Below are positions 26,020-36,211 of a stretch of DNA of 64,000 nucleotides, piece after piece. Below the pieces are notes generated by a model. The model was given only the letters and a program-made list of their open reading frames with translations, had not been told where the DNA came from and searched no databases. Within the stretch, counting starts at the first letter, position 1. Each line of letters begins with the position of its first letter. Source of the stretch: Clostridium_AF sediminicola (GTDB lineage Bacteria > Bacillota > Clostridia > Clostridiales > Clostridiaceae); NCBI RefSeq assembly GCF_050402865.1, contig NZ_BAABMF010000022.1, forward strand, positions 1-64,000. The letters run 5' to 3'. A program made the position numbers and the translations under genes.

Positions 26020-28326
26020 ATGGTCAAGAGAAATGAAATAATGTTATTAAATAAAATCAATAAATTTTTAAGTGATGATTTTATAAATAAACAAGCACCA
26101 GATTATTACAAAAGAAGAGTAGAAGAATTAAAAAGTGAAATCAATGAAAAAGAATTTAGAATAACAGTGATTGGAGAGTTTAGCTCAGGGAAATCCACAT
26201 TTATAAACGCTTTAATTGGTAAAGATATATTGTCACATGCGCTTACAGAAACTACAGCTGCAATAACATACATTCACAATGTTCCTAAAGGAAATTCTAA
26301 AGAGGACAAGATTATTATAAACTTTAATGATATAAATAAAAAAAGTCAGGAATTTGATTTAAAGAAATATCCCAATGCTCTTAAAGATTTCGCAACAACT
26401 CAATCAGAAGTTGCAGACGTTGTTCAGGAAATCAAATCAGTCGAAATATATGTGAACTTTAGAAATATCAATGAAAAAGTAGTTTTTATTGACACACCTG
26501 GGCTAAATGGAGTAGCTGATGGGCATAGAGACTTGACTATGCAAGAGATTAAAAAGGCACATGCTAGCATATGTTTATTTCAGTTAAGAGGAGTATCTGC
26601 AAGTCATGAATTTCTAAATATAGTTTCAAAATATCAGAACTCAATGCTTTTTGTTATGAATTTTATTGATGAAATTAAAGGGGTTGAAGGAGAGAATCCT
26701 GATGATAAACTACAGGATTTTCAAAATCAATTAAAGCAAGTATTAAATATTCACGATAAAGATGATCAAATTAAATTAAAGGTTTTTGGTATATCCGCTC
26801 TAAAGGCTTTGGTATACAAAGATCAAACAATTAAAAGAATATATCAGGATGATGAAATAGATTTAACTTCAGAAGATAAAATTAAAGCATGGCAGGAATC
26901 AAGGTTTGAAGTGTTTGAAGAACATCTTTGGAAAAATGTAATTGAAGGTGACAAAAATAAAATATTTTATGAAAACATTAAGAGAAAATTCAAACAAAAT
27001 ATTATTGATTTAAAGGAACAATTGGAAGCGGAGATGGAAATTGCAGTAACAACTACCCAAAACAAAAAAGTAGAAGAAATTCAATCACGATTAGATAAAT
27101 TTGACCAAATGTTCACAAAAAATTTGAGTAAAATAGAGAGGTTTATTGAAAGTAGACAATTTGAACTTGAAAGGGATCTTAAAAAGAAAATCAAAAGTGA
27201 TTTGAATAATATAGAAAATGGCATATACCAGCAACTAAATAAAGAGACTTTTCATAGCATACAAGAAGCCTTAAATGAAAATAAATATGGAGGTTTACTT
27301 CAAAATAAGATAATTTCTGCAAAAGTAGTTTATAACAGATACTTGGAGAATATTATTGAAGAAATATATCAAAGTGCAATTTTAAGAGTAAAAGAATATC
27401 AGCCTACTATAAAAATTAATGCTAAAGGAATACCAGTAATTGAAAATGATATAGTAACAGATTTTGGTGAAGCACAATTCTCTAGTGAAATGAAAAAACT
27501 AAAATCTGAAAAAGAAATTTTTAAAAGTAGTAAAGAAAAAAATGTTAAAGAAAAAAATAAAATATGTGAAGAAGAAAATAGGGTAAATAAAACTAGGGAT
27601 ATAATTAAACAAAAAGTAAAAAAATTACAACAAGAGTTGAATAATGAACGATCAAGATTAGGTAGTGAACCTAGAGTTGAAACTAGGGAAATTGAGGAAA
27701 CAATATATGTTGAAAGAGCATCATTAAGTATATTTAGATTATTTGGTAGTTCTCATAAAGAAAAAACAGTTACTAAAACTGTCGAAGATACAGCCAAAAG
27801 AGATAATTGGAGAAAAAAGCAGCAGCAATTAAAGATTAAATATGCAAATAAAGATGTTATTGAAAGAAAAGAATTAGATGAGCTTAATAGACGTATAACT
27901 AATCTGAAAAATAGAAGAGTTCAAAATGAAGCTCAAATTAAAAGATTAGAAGAGAAAATAAAGGATAAAGAAGATATTATTAAGAGAAAACAAGAGGATT
28001 TTCAGGAGATAATGAGTAAAGCAAAAAAAGAATATGTTAATATACAGAAAAAGCAAATAAGTGAAAAGGTATATACTGTATTGAATACGGAAAATGGTAG
28101 GATTTATTTGCAACTTAGAGAATCTATAAAGAAAAATATAGAATCTAATATTAAAAAGATAAAATTCAATGTTAGAGAATATTACGAAAAATTATTGAAT
28201 GAATATAAAAGAAAATTAAATCTACTAAAGAAGGATAATGATAGTAATAATGAAGGACAAGCTAAGTTTATTAAAGATATAGAAAAAACTTATAAAAAGC
28301 TTGAAAAGCTTTTGAATAATACATAA
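26020..28326 (+). CDS. Dynamin-like GTPase 1
   Basis: 768 aa bacterial dynamin-like protein. G1 is GEFSSGKST (52-60), G2 probably the threonines in LTETTAA (76-79), G3 DTPG (158-161) and G4 NFID (214-217), an unusual form of the N/TKxD guanine motif. After the G domain come long charged coiled coils (about 310-420 and 490-570, 610-700). Between them lies an aromatic loop (YVERASLSIFRLFGSSHK, about 570-590), which fits a membrane-contacting paddle tip. It is the first gene of a six-gene operon (intergenic gaps 21 bp, 13 bp, 37 bp and 16 bp, then an 11-bp overlap). Role in the cell is not known from sequence. Confidence 0.88.
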   Translation: MVKRNEIMLLNKINKFLSDDFINKQAPDYYKRRVEELKSEINEKEFRITVIGEFSSGKSTFINALIGKDILSHALTETTAAITYIHNVPKGNSKEDKIIINFNDINKKSQEFDLKKYPNALKDFATTQSEVADVVQEIKSVEIYVNFRNINEKVVFIDTPGLNGVADGHRDLTMQEIKKAHASICLFQLRGVSASHEFLNIVSKYQNSMLFVMNFIDEIKGVEGENPDDKLQDFQNQLKQVLNIHDKDDQIKLKVFGISALKALVYKDQTIKRIYQDDEIDLTSEDKIKAWQESRFEVFEEHLWKNVIEGDKNKIFYENIKRKFKQNIIDLKEQLEAEMEIAVTTTQNKKVEEIQSRLDKFDQMFTKNLSKIERFIESRQFELERDLKKKIKSDLNNIENGIYQQLNKETFHSIQEALNENKYGGLLQNKIISAKVVYNRYLENIIEEIYQSAILRVKEYQPTIKINAKGIPVIENDIVTDFGEAQFSSEMKKLKSEKEIFKSSKEKNVKEKNKICEEENRVNKTRDIIKQKVKKLQQELNNERSRLGSEPRVETREIEETIYVERASLSIFRLFGSSHKEKTVTKTVEDTAKRDNWRKKQQQLKIKYANKDVIERKELDELNRRITNLKNRRVQNEAQIKRLEEKIKDKEDIIKRKQEDFQEIMSKAKKEYVNIQKKQISEKVYTVLNTENGRIYLQLRESIKKNIESNIKKIKFNVREYYEKLLNEYKRKLNLLKKDNDSNNEGQAKFIKDIEKTYKKLEKLLNNT

Positions 28327-28347
28327 ATCATTCTAGGAGGGACATCT

Positions 28348-30687
28348 ATGAGTCATAATTATAAAGAACAGTATGATCAGCGTAAACAAATGGTATTAGA
28401 GCTGCTAAAAGACGCAGAAAATCACTATGAAAAGTTTGAAAATCAAGAAAAGAAAGAGGTATTTGAGGATCTTTACAAAAATGTTGAAAAGGGTAATTTT
28501 TGCATTACTGTAGTTGGCGAATTTAGTGCTGGTAAATCTACATTTTTAAATACTTTAATGGGAGAAAAATATTTACCATCATTCTCCACGGAGACAACGG
28601 CTACAGTGAATTTTTTAAAACATAAGCAGCTATCATCAAATGGACATGAAGTTGTAATCAAGTATAAGAATAATGAAGAAAAATCTATAGAAAAAGCAAG
28701 TTTAAAGGAAATCGAGAAGTTTGTTAGTACAAAAAGTGATATTGAAGTAGCACAGGATATTGATTATGTTGAGTTGTATACTGATTCAAGGTTCCTTAAA
28801 GAAGGCGTAATATTAGTTGATAGCCCTGGTTTAAACGGAATTGCTGAAGGACATAAAGAAATTACAGAAAAACAAATAGAAAAATCACATGCATCAATAT
28901 TTATGTTTGCTGCTAACCAACCAGGAAGAAAGACAGAGTTTGAATTTTTAGCGAATTTGAAGCAAAAGGTTAATACTATTATATTTGTTTTAAATAGAAT
29001 TGATGAAATAAAAACTGGAGAGCAAACTGTTGAAGATGTCATTAATAATGTTAAAAATAATTACAAAAAATATTTTCCAAATGAACCAATTCCAGAAATA
29101 TGGCCTATAGCTGCATATCCTGCTCTTGTAGCTAGAAGTGATGAAAAGCTAGATTATAGAGGAAAGGTTGATCACTCTGAAGAGGAGAAAGAAAGATATC
29201 TAAAAAATTCTAATATAAACGCATTTGAAGAGCGCTTGTGGAGATTTTTAACTCAAGGTGAAAAAGCTAAACAGGAACTATTAGCTCCTGTTAAAAGGGT
29301 TAGAAATATTTTGTTACAAAGAAAAAAAAATCTTGATAATCAGATTTATGAATTACAAAATGTTACAGATACAGATGAAATTAATTTGGAAATTTCAGCT
29401 ATAGAAAAAGAGATAGATAATCTTGAAGCCTCATTAAATGACAAAAAGGATGATGTATCTTCTGAACTTAAAATTATAATAAGAGAAATTAAAGAGAATT
29501 TAAAGAGTGAATCTCAAAAATTAAAAGAACGGTACCTATTAAAAATCAACGATTGGGCAGATTTAGACGATGTAGAAGTGAATTTAGACAGGTTTAATAA
29601 AAAAATGCATCAAGATTTTGAAAGTATTATCAGTAGGGTATATGATGAATTTGTTGAAGAATTTGAAGAAATTTTAAGCAATAAATATAGAGAATACTCA
29701 ACAGAAATTGAAAACTCTATGAATAATAAGGAATCAAAAGATGTGGTTGAGTTAGAGGTAGCTTGTACTTTAAGCTCAGAATCTTTAGATTTAAGTTTTG
29801 GATTAGGAGAATATAGCAGTAAGATTAAAGAGTATGAAAATGAGATTCAGAACCTTGAAAAGGAAATTGATGAAATTGCTGATAAAAAAATAGAAGCCCA
29901 GATTAAATTAAATAATAAAGAAGAATTGGAAAAGAAAATTTATGCTTTAAGAAACAGAAAAGAGTCCTTTGACGCAATTTTAGGGCCAAGACCATCGAAA
30001 AATGAAACTACATATATAGACCATGAAGAAAAATGGAGAGGCGGTGTCATAGGTGTAGTTAGCACAGCATTATTTGGTAAAAAACTTGTAACTGTGCAAA
30101 AGACCAAGGTTGATGATTCAGATCAAAAACAGTATGACGAGAATAGAACAAAAATCGAAGAAAAATATGAAAAAGAAGAAACAGAATTTAAAAAACAACT
30201 CAAAAATTTAGGTGAATTAGATAAAAACCCTCTTCAGTATGAGCATATTGAAGAGAGATTGAATAATGTAAAAATTAATAAGAAAAGCGAGTTAGAGCAA
30301 TATAGAGAAGAATACAAAGAAAAATTCCAAAAGAAGTACTCTGCTGCATTAAGAAGCATTAAGAATCAATTTGAAGATTATATAGATGAACTTGAAAAAG
30401 AAGTTGAAAAAGTATTGTTTAAAAAGATTAGAAGTCAAAGAAATGAGTTGACTGAAATAGTTTTAGATATCATTGAGAAAAATATAAAGGAAATGATTGA
30501 GAAAAAGAAAGAAGATAGAGAGATTAGGAAGCGTCAACTTGATGCATCTATAGAAGAAAAGCAGAATATGATTGATGGATTTAATAGTGAGATAAATAGT
30601 ATTAAAGAAATCTTGGGAAGAGTAATTAATGTACAAACTGAACTTGAAATAATTGAAATTGATGAAATCAAAACAATGGAAGTATAA
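28348..30687 (+). CDS. Dynamin-like GTPase 2
   Basis: 779 aa. G1 GEFSAGKS (57-64), G2 in STETTAT (81-86), G3 DSPG (158-161), G4 NRID (216-219). The C-terminal two thirds is coiled coil interrupted by a glycine/hydrophobic segment (GGVIGVVSTALFGKKLV, about 565-585) in the same relative place as the loop of GTPase 1. It is clearly related to the first protein but diverged, consistent with a heteromeric pair as in tandem bacterial dynamins. GGAGGG precedes ATG 28348, 21 bp after the first gene. Confidence 0.88.
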   Translation: MSHNYKEQYDQRKQMVLELLKDAENHYEKFENQEKKEVFEDLYKNVEKGNFCITVVGEFSAGKSTFLNTLMGEKYLPSFSTETTATVNFLKHKQLSSNGHEVVIKYKNNEEKSIEKASLKEIEKFVSTKSDIEVAQDIDYVELYTDSRFLKEGVILVDSPGLNGIAEGHKEITEKQIEKSHASIFMFAANQPGRKTEFEFLANLKQKVNTIIFVLNRIDEIKTGEQTVEDVINNVKNNYKKYFPNEPIPEIWPIAAYPALVARSDEKLDYRGKVDHSEEEKERYLKNSNINAFEERLWRFLTQGEKAKQELLAPVKRVRNILLQRKKNLDNQIYELQNVTDTDEINLEISAIEKEIDNLEASLNDKKDDVSSELKIIIREIKENLKSESQKLKERYLLKINDWADLDDVEVNLDRFNKKMHQDFESIISRVYDEFVEEFEEILSNKYREYSTEIENSMNNKESKDVVELEVACTLSSESLDLSFGLGEYSSKIKEYENEIQNLEKEIDEIADKKIEAQIKLNNKEELEKKIYALRNRKESFDAILGPRPSKNETTYIDHEEKWRGGVIGVVSTALFGKKLVTVQKTKVDDSDQKQYDENRTKIEEKYEKEETEFKKQLKNLGELDKNPLQYEHIEERLNNVKINKKSELEQYREEYKEKFQKKYSAALRSIKNQFEDYIDELEKEVEKVLFKKIRSQRNELTEIVLDIIEKNIKEMIEKKKEDREIRKRQLDASIEEKQNMIDGFNSEINSIKEILGRVINVQTELEIIEIDEIKTMEV

Positions 30688-30700
30688 GAGAGGGATAATG

Positions 30701-33061
30701 ATGAAGGAAAAATTGAATAAATACATAGAAACAGCTTCGTATTTAGAAGATAGCTCCAATTTATACGTGCTAAATGAAATTAAGAATAGGTTTGAAGAAA
30801 AAAGATTTTATTTACCTTTTATAGGACAGTTTTCATCAGGAAAATCTAAATTAATTAATAACTTATTAAAAAGAGATATACTACCTGTTAAAAACACTGA
30901 AACCACAGCCTTTATAACATACATTGAGTATGGGAAAGAGCAAGCTTATATACAATATACTGATGGTTCAGAGAAATTCATTACTTTTGAAGAATTATAT
31001 AATTTGAATCAATTTAATATTGAGATGAATAGATCAATTCAAGCAGTTGAAAATAATAAGAAGATAAAATCTATACACGTTAGTTTAGACAGTGATTTGT
31101 TAAAGGATGGATTAGTTATAATAGATACACCAGGAATAAATACAATTATTGAATCACATGAAGAATTAGCATATTCAATACTTCCTCAAGCACAGTATTT
31201 GATATATGTTTTAGGCAAGCCTTTAACTTTAACAGACTTGAATATAATAAAAGAAATCAATAAATTAGGCATACAACTGTTATTTGTTAGAACTAGAATG
31301 GATGAGATAAAGCACTCAGAAGAAACCATTGATGAAGCAGTTGAAAAGGATTTTGAAAACTTAGAGAAATTAATGCAACAAAAAGTAAATTATTTTCCAT
31401 TGACAAATGAAAAGGAATTTTTGAAAGAAAATCTTTGGAAGAAAAACTTTGATAATTTATATGAATACATTAATGCAAACATAAGTAAAGATGTAGAAAA
31501 TATTTTTATTGTGAGCATTGAAAAAAGATTATCAATTATGAAGGATATCTTTGAAAACAAGCTAAATGAAAAGTTTGAGATTCTTAAAAAAATCAGTAAA
31601 GATAATGAAGATACATTAAATGCAAAGCTAAGTTTAATAAATCATCAGATAGATGTTCTCAATAGGAAACTTAGGATAGTTTCTAAGGAAATAAAAAATG
31701 ATATAAACCCTATTGAAAATAGTCTTAAATTAGAAATTACTAAAGAGGTAAATGAATGTATAAATGAATATTGCTCAATTTTAGTAAGTATAAATGATTT
31801 AAATAATCTTCAGGATAATGCAGAAGAAAAAGCTTATTTAGCTATAGAAAGATTTTCTGAAAGAGCTAATAGTTTGGTAGGCAAAAAATTAAGCGAATTA
31901 ATAAATGATTCACATAAAAAGTATAGTGATGAATTAGAGGAAATAAAAAATACTATAGAAAAAAATATTGATTTTGATATAGAATTAAACCTTTCACCTA
32001 TTAATTTAAATAAAATTCAAGATGATAGAGATTTTAATTCAGTGAGACTGGGAAAAGAGATAAAGGAAATTGAAGATTTATTAAATAAAAGTGATGAAGA
32101 ATTACTTAAGTTTGATTTAAAAAGACAAGAAATATTGCAAATGGTTGAAGAAATAAATTTTGCAAAACAAGAAATAAAAGGAAATCTTAATGAATTAGGC
32201 ATGTACAGGCCTAAAGAATATATTATCGAAGGTGACAATAGTGCATCGGAGGCATTAGGCAAAATAGGGAATATTGCTGATTGGGCATTTTTATTTTTAC
32301 CAGGAAAAGCAATTAGTACAGGTGGAGCTAAAATTGCAAAAATATTAAGTAAAGGTGGAAAAGCTAAGAATGTAACTAAAGCAGTAACTCAAACATTCAA
32401 AACTATTTCAAAAGCAGACAAAGCTAAGGATGTTCTATATATCACTAAACAAGTTAAGCAGAAGGCTGATGGGATTTTACCAACTGAGTCCACGGGGATT
32501 TTAGATTTGATAACATTTGAATATTGGTTAAAAAAAGCAGGTTCAATATTTGATAAACCACCAAGGATTGAAGTAGATAAGGAGTATGAGAGAGAATATT
32601 TTTATGAAAAAAATAATATTAAGCAAAAACATAATATATATATTGCAAAAGAAATAAAGCAGTTAGAGGAACTGGATTTAATAAAAAATAAAGAAGAAAA
32701 GTTATTAAAGGAAAAGGAATTAAAGGAGAAATATATTAAAAAAGCTGAAAAACAGCTCGAAATGGAAAAGAAAAATATAAGAAAAACAGCAGAACATAAA
32801 GCTAAAGAAACGTATATTTTAGAAGCAAGAAATCAGTTTTCAAATAAAATTAATGAATTAAAGGATTCATTAGTCAAAGAAGTCCATAATGCTTTTGTTA
32901 GTACAATTCAGAATATAATCTTATCGTCATCTTCTGAATCAATCTTACAGTTAGAAGAATTGCAAAAAGATTTAAAGATGGTACTTCAGTCTAAGGGAGA
33001 AAAAACAGAAGAAGTTGATAATAAATTAGAAAATATCAATAAATATTTAAATGATCTTTAG
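30701..33061 (+). CDS. Dynamin-like GTPase 3
   Basis: About 786 aa from ATG 30701, chosen because AAGAGAGGG (30686-30693) fits it; a start at 30653 would overlap the preceding gene. G1 GQFSSGKSK (42-50), G2 in KNTETTAF, G3 DTPG (142-145), G4 TRMD (198-201). Coiled coils flank a central Gly/Ala/hydrophobic region (GKIGNIADWAFLFLPGKAIS to ILDLITFEYWLKKAGSIF, about 525-625) that could insert into membranes and is larger than in the other two. It is the most divergent of the three; its G1 ends SK rather than ST. Confidence 0.85.
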   Translation: MKEKLNKYIETASYLEDSSNLYVLNEIKNRFEEKRFYLPFIGQFSSGKSKLINNLLKRDILPVKNTETTAFITYIEYGKEQAYIQYTDGSEKFITFEELYNLNQFNIEMNRSIQAVENNKKIKSIHVSLDSDLLKDGLVIIDTPGINTIIESHEELAYSILPQAQYLIYVLGKPLTLTDLNIIKEINKLGIQLLFVRTRMDEIKHSEETIDEAVEKDFENLEKLMQQKVNYFPLTNEKEFLKENLWKKNFDNLYEYINANISKDVENIFIVSIEKRLSIMKDIFENKLNEKFEILKKISKDNEDTLNAKLSLINHQIDVLNRKLRIVSKEIKNDINPIENSLKLEITKEVNECINEYCSILVSINDLNNLQDNAEEKAYLAIERFSERANSLVGKKLSELINDSHKKYSDELEEIKNTIEKNIDFDIELNLSPINLNKIQDDRDFNSVRLGKEIKEIEDLLNKSDEELLKFDLKRQEILQMVEEINFAKQEIKGNLNELGMYRPKEYIIEGDNSASEALGKIGNIADWAFLFLPGKAISTGGAKIAKILSKGGKAKNVTKAVTQTFKTISKADKAKDVLYITKQVKQKADGILPTESTGILDLITFEYWLKKAGSIFDKPPRIEVDKEYEREYFYEKNNIKQKHNIYIAKEIKQLEELDLIKNKEEKLLKEKELKEKYIKKAEKQLEMEKKNIRKTAEHKAKETYILEARNQFSNKINELKDSLVKEVHNAFVSTIQNIILSSSSESILQLEELQKDLKMVLQSKGEKTEEVDNKLENINKYLNDL

Positions 33062-33098
33062 ATTTAGGTAAATAACGCTAAATTGAAAGGGAAGTGCT

Positions 33099-34322
33099 AT
33101 GAAAGAGCTAAAGACAATTTTACAAAAGAAACAGGTGGTTTTCTGCCTCGGAACAGATGAAAGAGAAAGATATGATTTTTTTAAGGTTTATTTATCTCAA
33201 AAATTTAAAGCATATATTCCTAATAACAACAGTTGTGGTTATGAAAACCATACTTTTGTGTTTTTTGTATCTGAACAAGAAGAAGGATACTATGAAAATG
33301 AAAGGGGAGAGATAATCTCCCTTTTTCATAAGAAGCCAAATGATTCAATAAAAAATATATATCTACCAATATCCAAAAGATATCTTCCTTGTGGATTTAT
33401 ATATGTATTACCTCCACCACAAGGTAAGACTAGGGAATTTATTACTTATAATGAACCATTTAATTTTGACTATGAATCTTGGATAAAAAACTTACATAAA
33501 ATCATATGGTTTGATTTTTTCCCATATGCTGAAGCTTCAGATATTAATACCTTGGAAGTTGTTAAAGATTGTAATATATTAAAAGAAAGTAAAGCTGATA
33601 TAACAGTGGCATTTATGTTAACAGGGAGAAGGTATGCATTTTCAGATATAACAAATGAATCAGAAGCTGTAGAGATGGCTAAAAAAATTTACTACGAAAA
33701 AAGAGTAGGAGATTCTCATTATTTATTGGAATTAGGTGATAAAAAGGAAAAGATGATTGAGATATTAACAAACAAAAAGTTGTTTATTGAAAAAATAAAA
33801 GATAGGGTTTTGAATGATATTAATCAGCAACATGAAATGTTTATTAAATATTTTTATGAGGATTATTATTATGAAATAGATGAATTATTATCAGTGGAAA
33901 AGTTAGATAAAATATGTTCTTATGAAAAATGGATAAAATATGAAGGGAAAAGTTTAGCAAGATGCTGGTTTGATGCTGTTAATGAAGAAATATTTAATGA
34001 ATTTAAAGACAAAGTGTATTCATTCATTTATGAAAGTTATTTAAGAGATATTATATTAATGAAATCAGTTGAAGAATTTGAAAATATTCTTACAAAAAAA
34101 TGGGCGAGTATGGAGATTAAAGTATTAAGAAAATTAAATAACAAGAAACTAATGTCTAAAGACTTAAGTAGGTTAGAGTATTTAGATAGTGTTAAAGATA
34201 ACAAAATATACTTTAAGCAGACCGTTGATAAATTTATTAGGGAAGATTTAAAAAAAGCTATTTATAAATTTATAAATGATAAGTACGCTATATGGGGAAA
34301 TGTTAAGGAAACATTAATATAG
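33099..34322 (+). CDS. Unknown protein of the dynamin operon, possible pseudo-GTPase
   Basis: 407 aa, no family recognised. The N-terminal part shows strand-loop patterns in GTPase-like order: KQVVFCLGTDERERYDFF where a P-loop would be but without GxxxxGKS, later GFIYVLPPPQGKT at the place of a G3 strand, and ITVAFMLTGRR further on. The C-terminal half (about 230-407) is helical and charged. An inactive GTPase-fold partner of the dynamins is one reading; this rests on pattern only. It follows GTPase 3 by 37 bp with GGGAAG as RBS and precedes the coiled-coil protein by 16 bp. Confidence 0.7.
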   Translation: MKELKTILQKKQVVFCLGTDERERYDFFKVYLSQKFKAYIPNNNSCGYENHTFVFFVSEQEEGYYENERGEIISLFHKKPNDSIKNIYLPISKRYLPCGFIYVLPPPQGKTREFITYNEPFNFDYESWIKNLHKIIWFDFFPYAEASDINTLEVVKDCNILKESKADITVAFMLTGRRYAFSDITNESEAVEMAKKIYYEKRVGDSHYLLELGDKKEKMIEILTNKKLFIEKIKDRVLNDINQQHEMFIKYFYEDYYYEIDELLSVEKLDKICSYEKWIKYEGKSLARCWFDAVNEEIFNEFKDKVYSFIYESYLRDIILMKSVEEFENILTKKWASMEIKVLRKLNNKKLMSKDLSRLEYLDSVKDNKIYFKQTVDKFIREDLKKAIYKFINDKYAIWGNVKETLI

Positions 34323-34338
34323 ATGGAGGCGACAGAAG

Positions 34339-35385
34339 ATGAAAAAGAATATATTATTAGGTAGTCTGTGTTCTTTAATAATAAGTGGAACATTGATACC
34401 GTTATATGGTTCCAATAGTAAATATGGGATTTATATAGGGTGTTTAATTGGTGTTATTAGTGGAGTTTTGGTATTTATATATTCATATCATGTTGAAGAA
34501 GGAAATAAGAATAAAAAAGAAGAGTTTAATCAATTTCAAAACAACATTATTAATTGCATTAAAGATATTAATAATAAGATGATTATTAATATTAGTAATG
34601 AAAATCAAAAAATAATTGAACAAATAGATAATCTGAGTAGTAAAACAGAAGAAGTTTTAAATGAATTTAATAAAAAGCATGAAGATAATATTAAAACTCA
34701 GCATGAGCTTAATGACATATTTCATGAAAAGATTGATAAAATTGTTAATGATTTAAGCAAGCATACTGCAGTTGTTGAAAAAGGGCAATATAATCTTGTG
34801 CATAATCAAGAAAAAATTTCAAATAAACTATTTATGATATGTAATAATAGCGAGAAACAGATAGAAGAGGTTTCAACAGAATTAGGGAAATTTACAAATG
34901 AAATAAAGAAACTATTTGTTGAACGTATTGAAGAGGATTTTAAAGAACTTAAAGAAATAAAAGAGAGTTCTCTTAAAAATTTAAGTAAAATTACTGAAAT
35001 TATAGAAGATAGCTTAAATTACAATAAAGAGTATTTGCAAAATCTTAGTGATAAATTTACACCTTATTTCGAATTATATAATTCAGGACAAAACAAGTTT
35101 TATGAAAATGTAAAAAACAGTATGAATAGTTTGCAAGACCTACTTGAAGAAACATTAGAGGACCTATCTGATCAACAAGAGGGGTTAATAAAGAAACAAA
35201 GTAAAACAATTAATGATGTATTAGATGAAATAAGAATCTCCAGTGAAAATATTAATAATAACGTTAAACTTCAGAGTGAACATCATAAAGAGGAGGTTCA
35301 AGTATTAAATAAAATGCAGAATGAAATATTAAGCTTAAATCAAAAGGACTTAGAATTAATAAGGATGATGATGGATGCTAGTTAG
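34339..35385 (+). CDS. Two-TM membrane protein with long coiled coil
   Basis: 348 aa. Two hydrophobic helices at about 5-23 and 28-50 are followed by 300 residues of Asn/Glu/Lys-rich heptad sequence, with NIINCIKDINNKMIINI and repeated ...SNENQKIIEQIDNLSSKTEE... segments. It is probably anchored in the cytoplasmic membrane with a cytoplasmic coiled-coil arm, suited to recruiting the dynamin-like proteins. No enzymatic motif is visible. GGAGGCGACAG precedes ATG 34339, and the 3' end overlaps the next gene by 11 bp. Confidence 0.8.
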   Translation: MKKNILLGSLCSLIISGTLIPLYGSNSKYGIYIGCLIGVISGVLVFIYSYHVEEGNKNKKEEFNQFQNNIINCIKDINNKMIINISNENQKIIEQIDNLSSKTEEVLNEFNKKHEDNIKTQHELNDIFHEKIDKIVNDLSKHTAVVEKGQYNLVHNQEKISNKLFMICNNSEKQIEEVSTELGKFTNEIKKLFVERIEEDFKELKEIKESSLKNLSKITEIIEDSLNYNKEYLQNLSDKFTPYFELYNSGQNKFYENVKNSMNSLQDLLEETLEDLSDQQEGLIKKQSKTINDVLDEIRISSENINNNVKLQSEHHKEEVQVLNKMQNEILSLNQKDLELIRMMMDAS

Positions 35386-35665
35386 ATATAATGATTTGAT
35401 AAATCAAGGGATTTTATTAGAATTATTAAATAAGAAAACTGATGATTTTTTTTTAGATGAAGAAAATAAAAAAATAATCACATTAATAATGGTAAGGAAA
35501 TTTAAAAATGCAGATGGTTTAAAAAAGAAAATAATCGATGCTGAAAAATTAATAATTAATATAAAGCATAATATTATGATAGAAAATTATAAGCATGCTT
35601 TTCATATGATTGTTTTTTTAGAAAGATATTTAAGAAATTTAAATGAACAAATGAAAAGCTTATAA
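35375..35665 (+). CDS. Small helical protein, last gene of the dynamin operon
   Basis: 96 aa, predicted all-helical and basic (MVRKFKNADGLKKKIIDAEK, NYKHAFHMIVFLERYLRNL). No family recognised. The 11-bp overlap with the preceding coiled-coil gene indicates translational coupling and probably a complex between the two products. It ends the operon; eroded DNA follows. Confidence 0.7.
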   Translation: MLVRYNDLINQGILLELLNKKTDDFFLDEENKKIITLIMVRKFKNADGLKKKIIDAEKLIINIKHNIMIENYKHAFHMIVFLERYLRNLNEQMKSL

Positions 35666-36064
35666 AATATGGATGAGGTTTCTTTATGTATAAACATACT
35701 ATGATTTTGCATATAATGATGCTGAAATTATTATAAAAAAGAAGATGACAAATGTGATTTTGCCATCTATCGGGATGTTTGATATAAATAAATTATAATT
35801 CAAAAAAATATAGCTTAATTTTAGAAGTTGGATAATTCGCTATTTTCTAAGGGTTAATACGATATTGTATGTGATGGAAAAATATAATAAACTTTTCCGT
35901 TTTTCAATACATTTTTTCAGTAATATGTGCATAAGTGTCCATTGTTGTAGCTAATCTAGCACAAATTAATTGTATTTGAATATTTAATATTTGCATCTTT
36001 TTATAATTAATGGTTCCAGATGTGTGTCGGATTGAATGAGAAATTGAATAGGATATTTTTAAGG
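35666..36064 (+). other. Gene-free stretch after the dynamin operon
   Basis: No complete gene. A short frame near 35730-35795 (YYKKEDDKCDFAIYRDV) looks like a fragment of a lost clostridial protein. Nothing else identifiable. Confidence 0.35.
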
Positions 36065-36104
36065 GCCAGTTGAGGTGAGTTATATCACTTCAACTGGCTT
36101 TCTA
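36065..36104 (+). terminator. Terminator with 14-bp stem
   Basis: GCCAGTTGAGGTGA (36065-36078) pairs with TCACTTCAACTGGC (36085-36098) with one G-T wobble, followed by TTTCT. It is 400 bp after the last dynamin-operon gene and is the first strong terminator after it. Confidence 0.75.
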
Positions 36105-36211
36105 AACTTATATATTTATTAACACTATATAAAGAATTCTGTAAAATTTATCCAAAAACACTTTAATATGTGAAACATATTTATATATGTGTAAATAAAG
36201 GATGGAACAGG

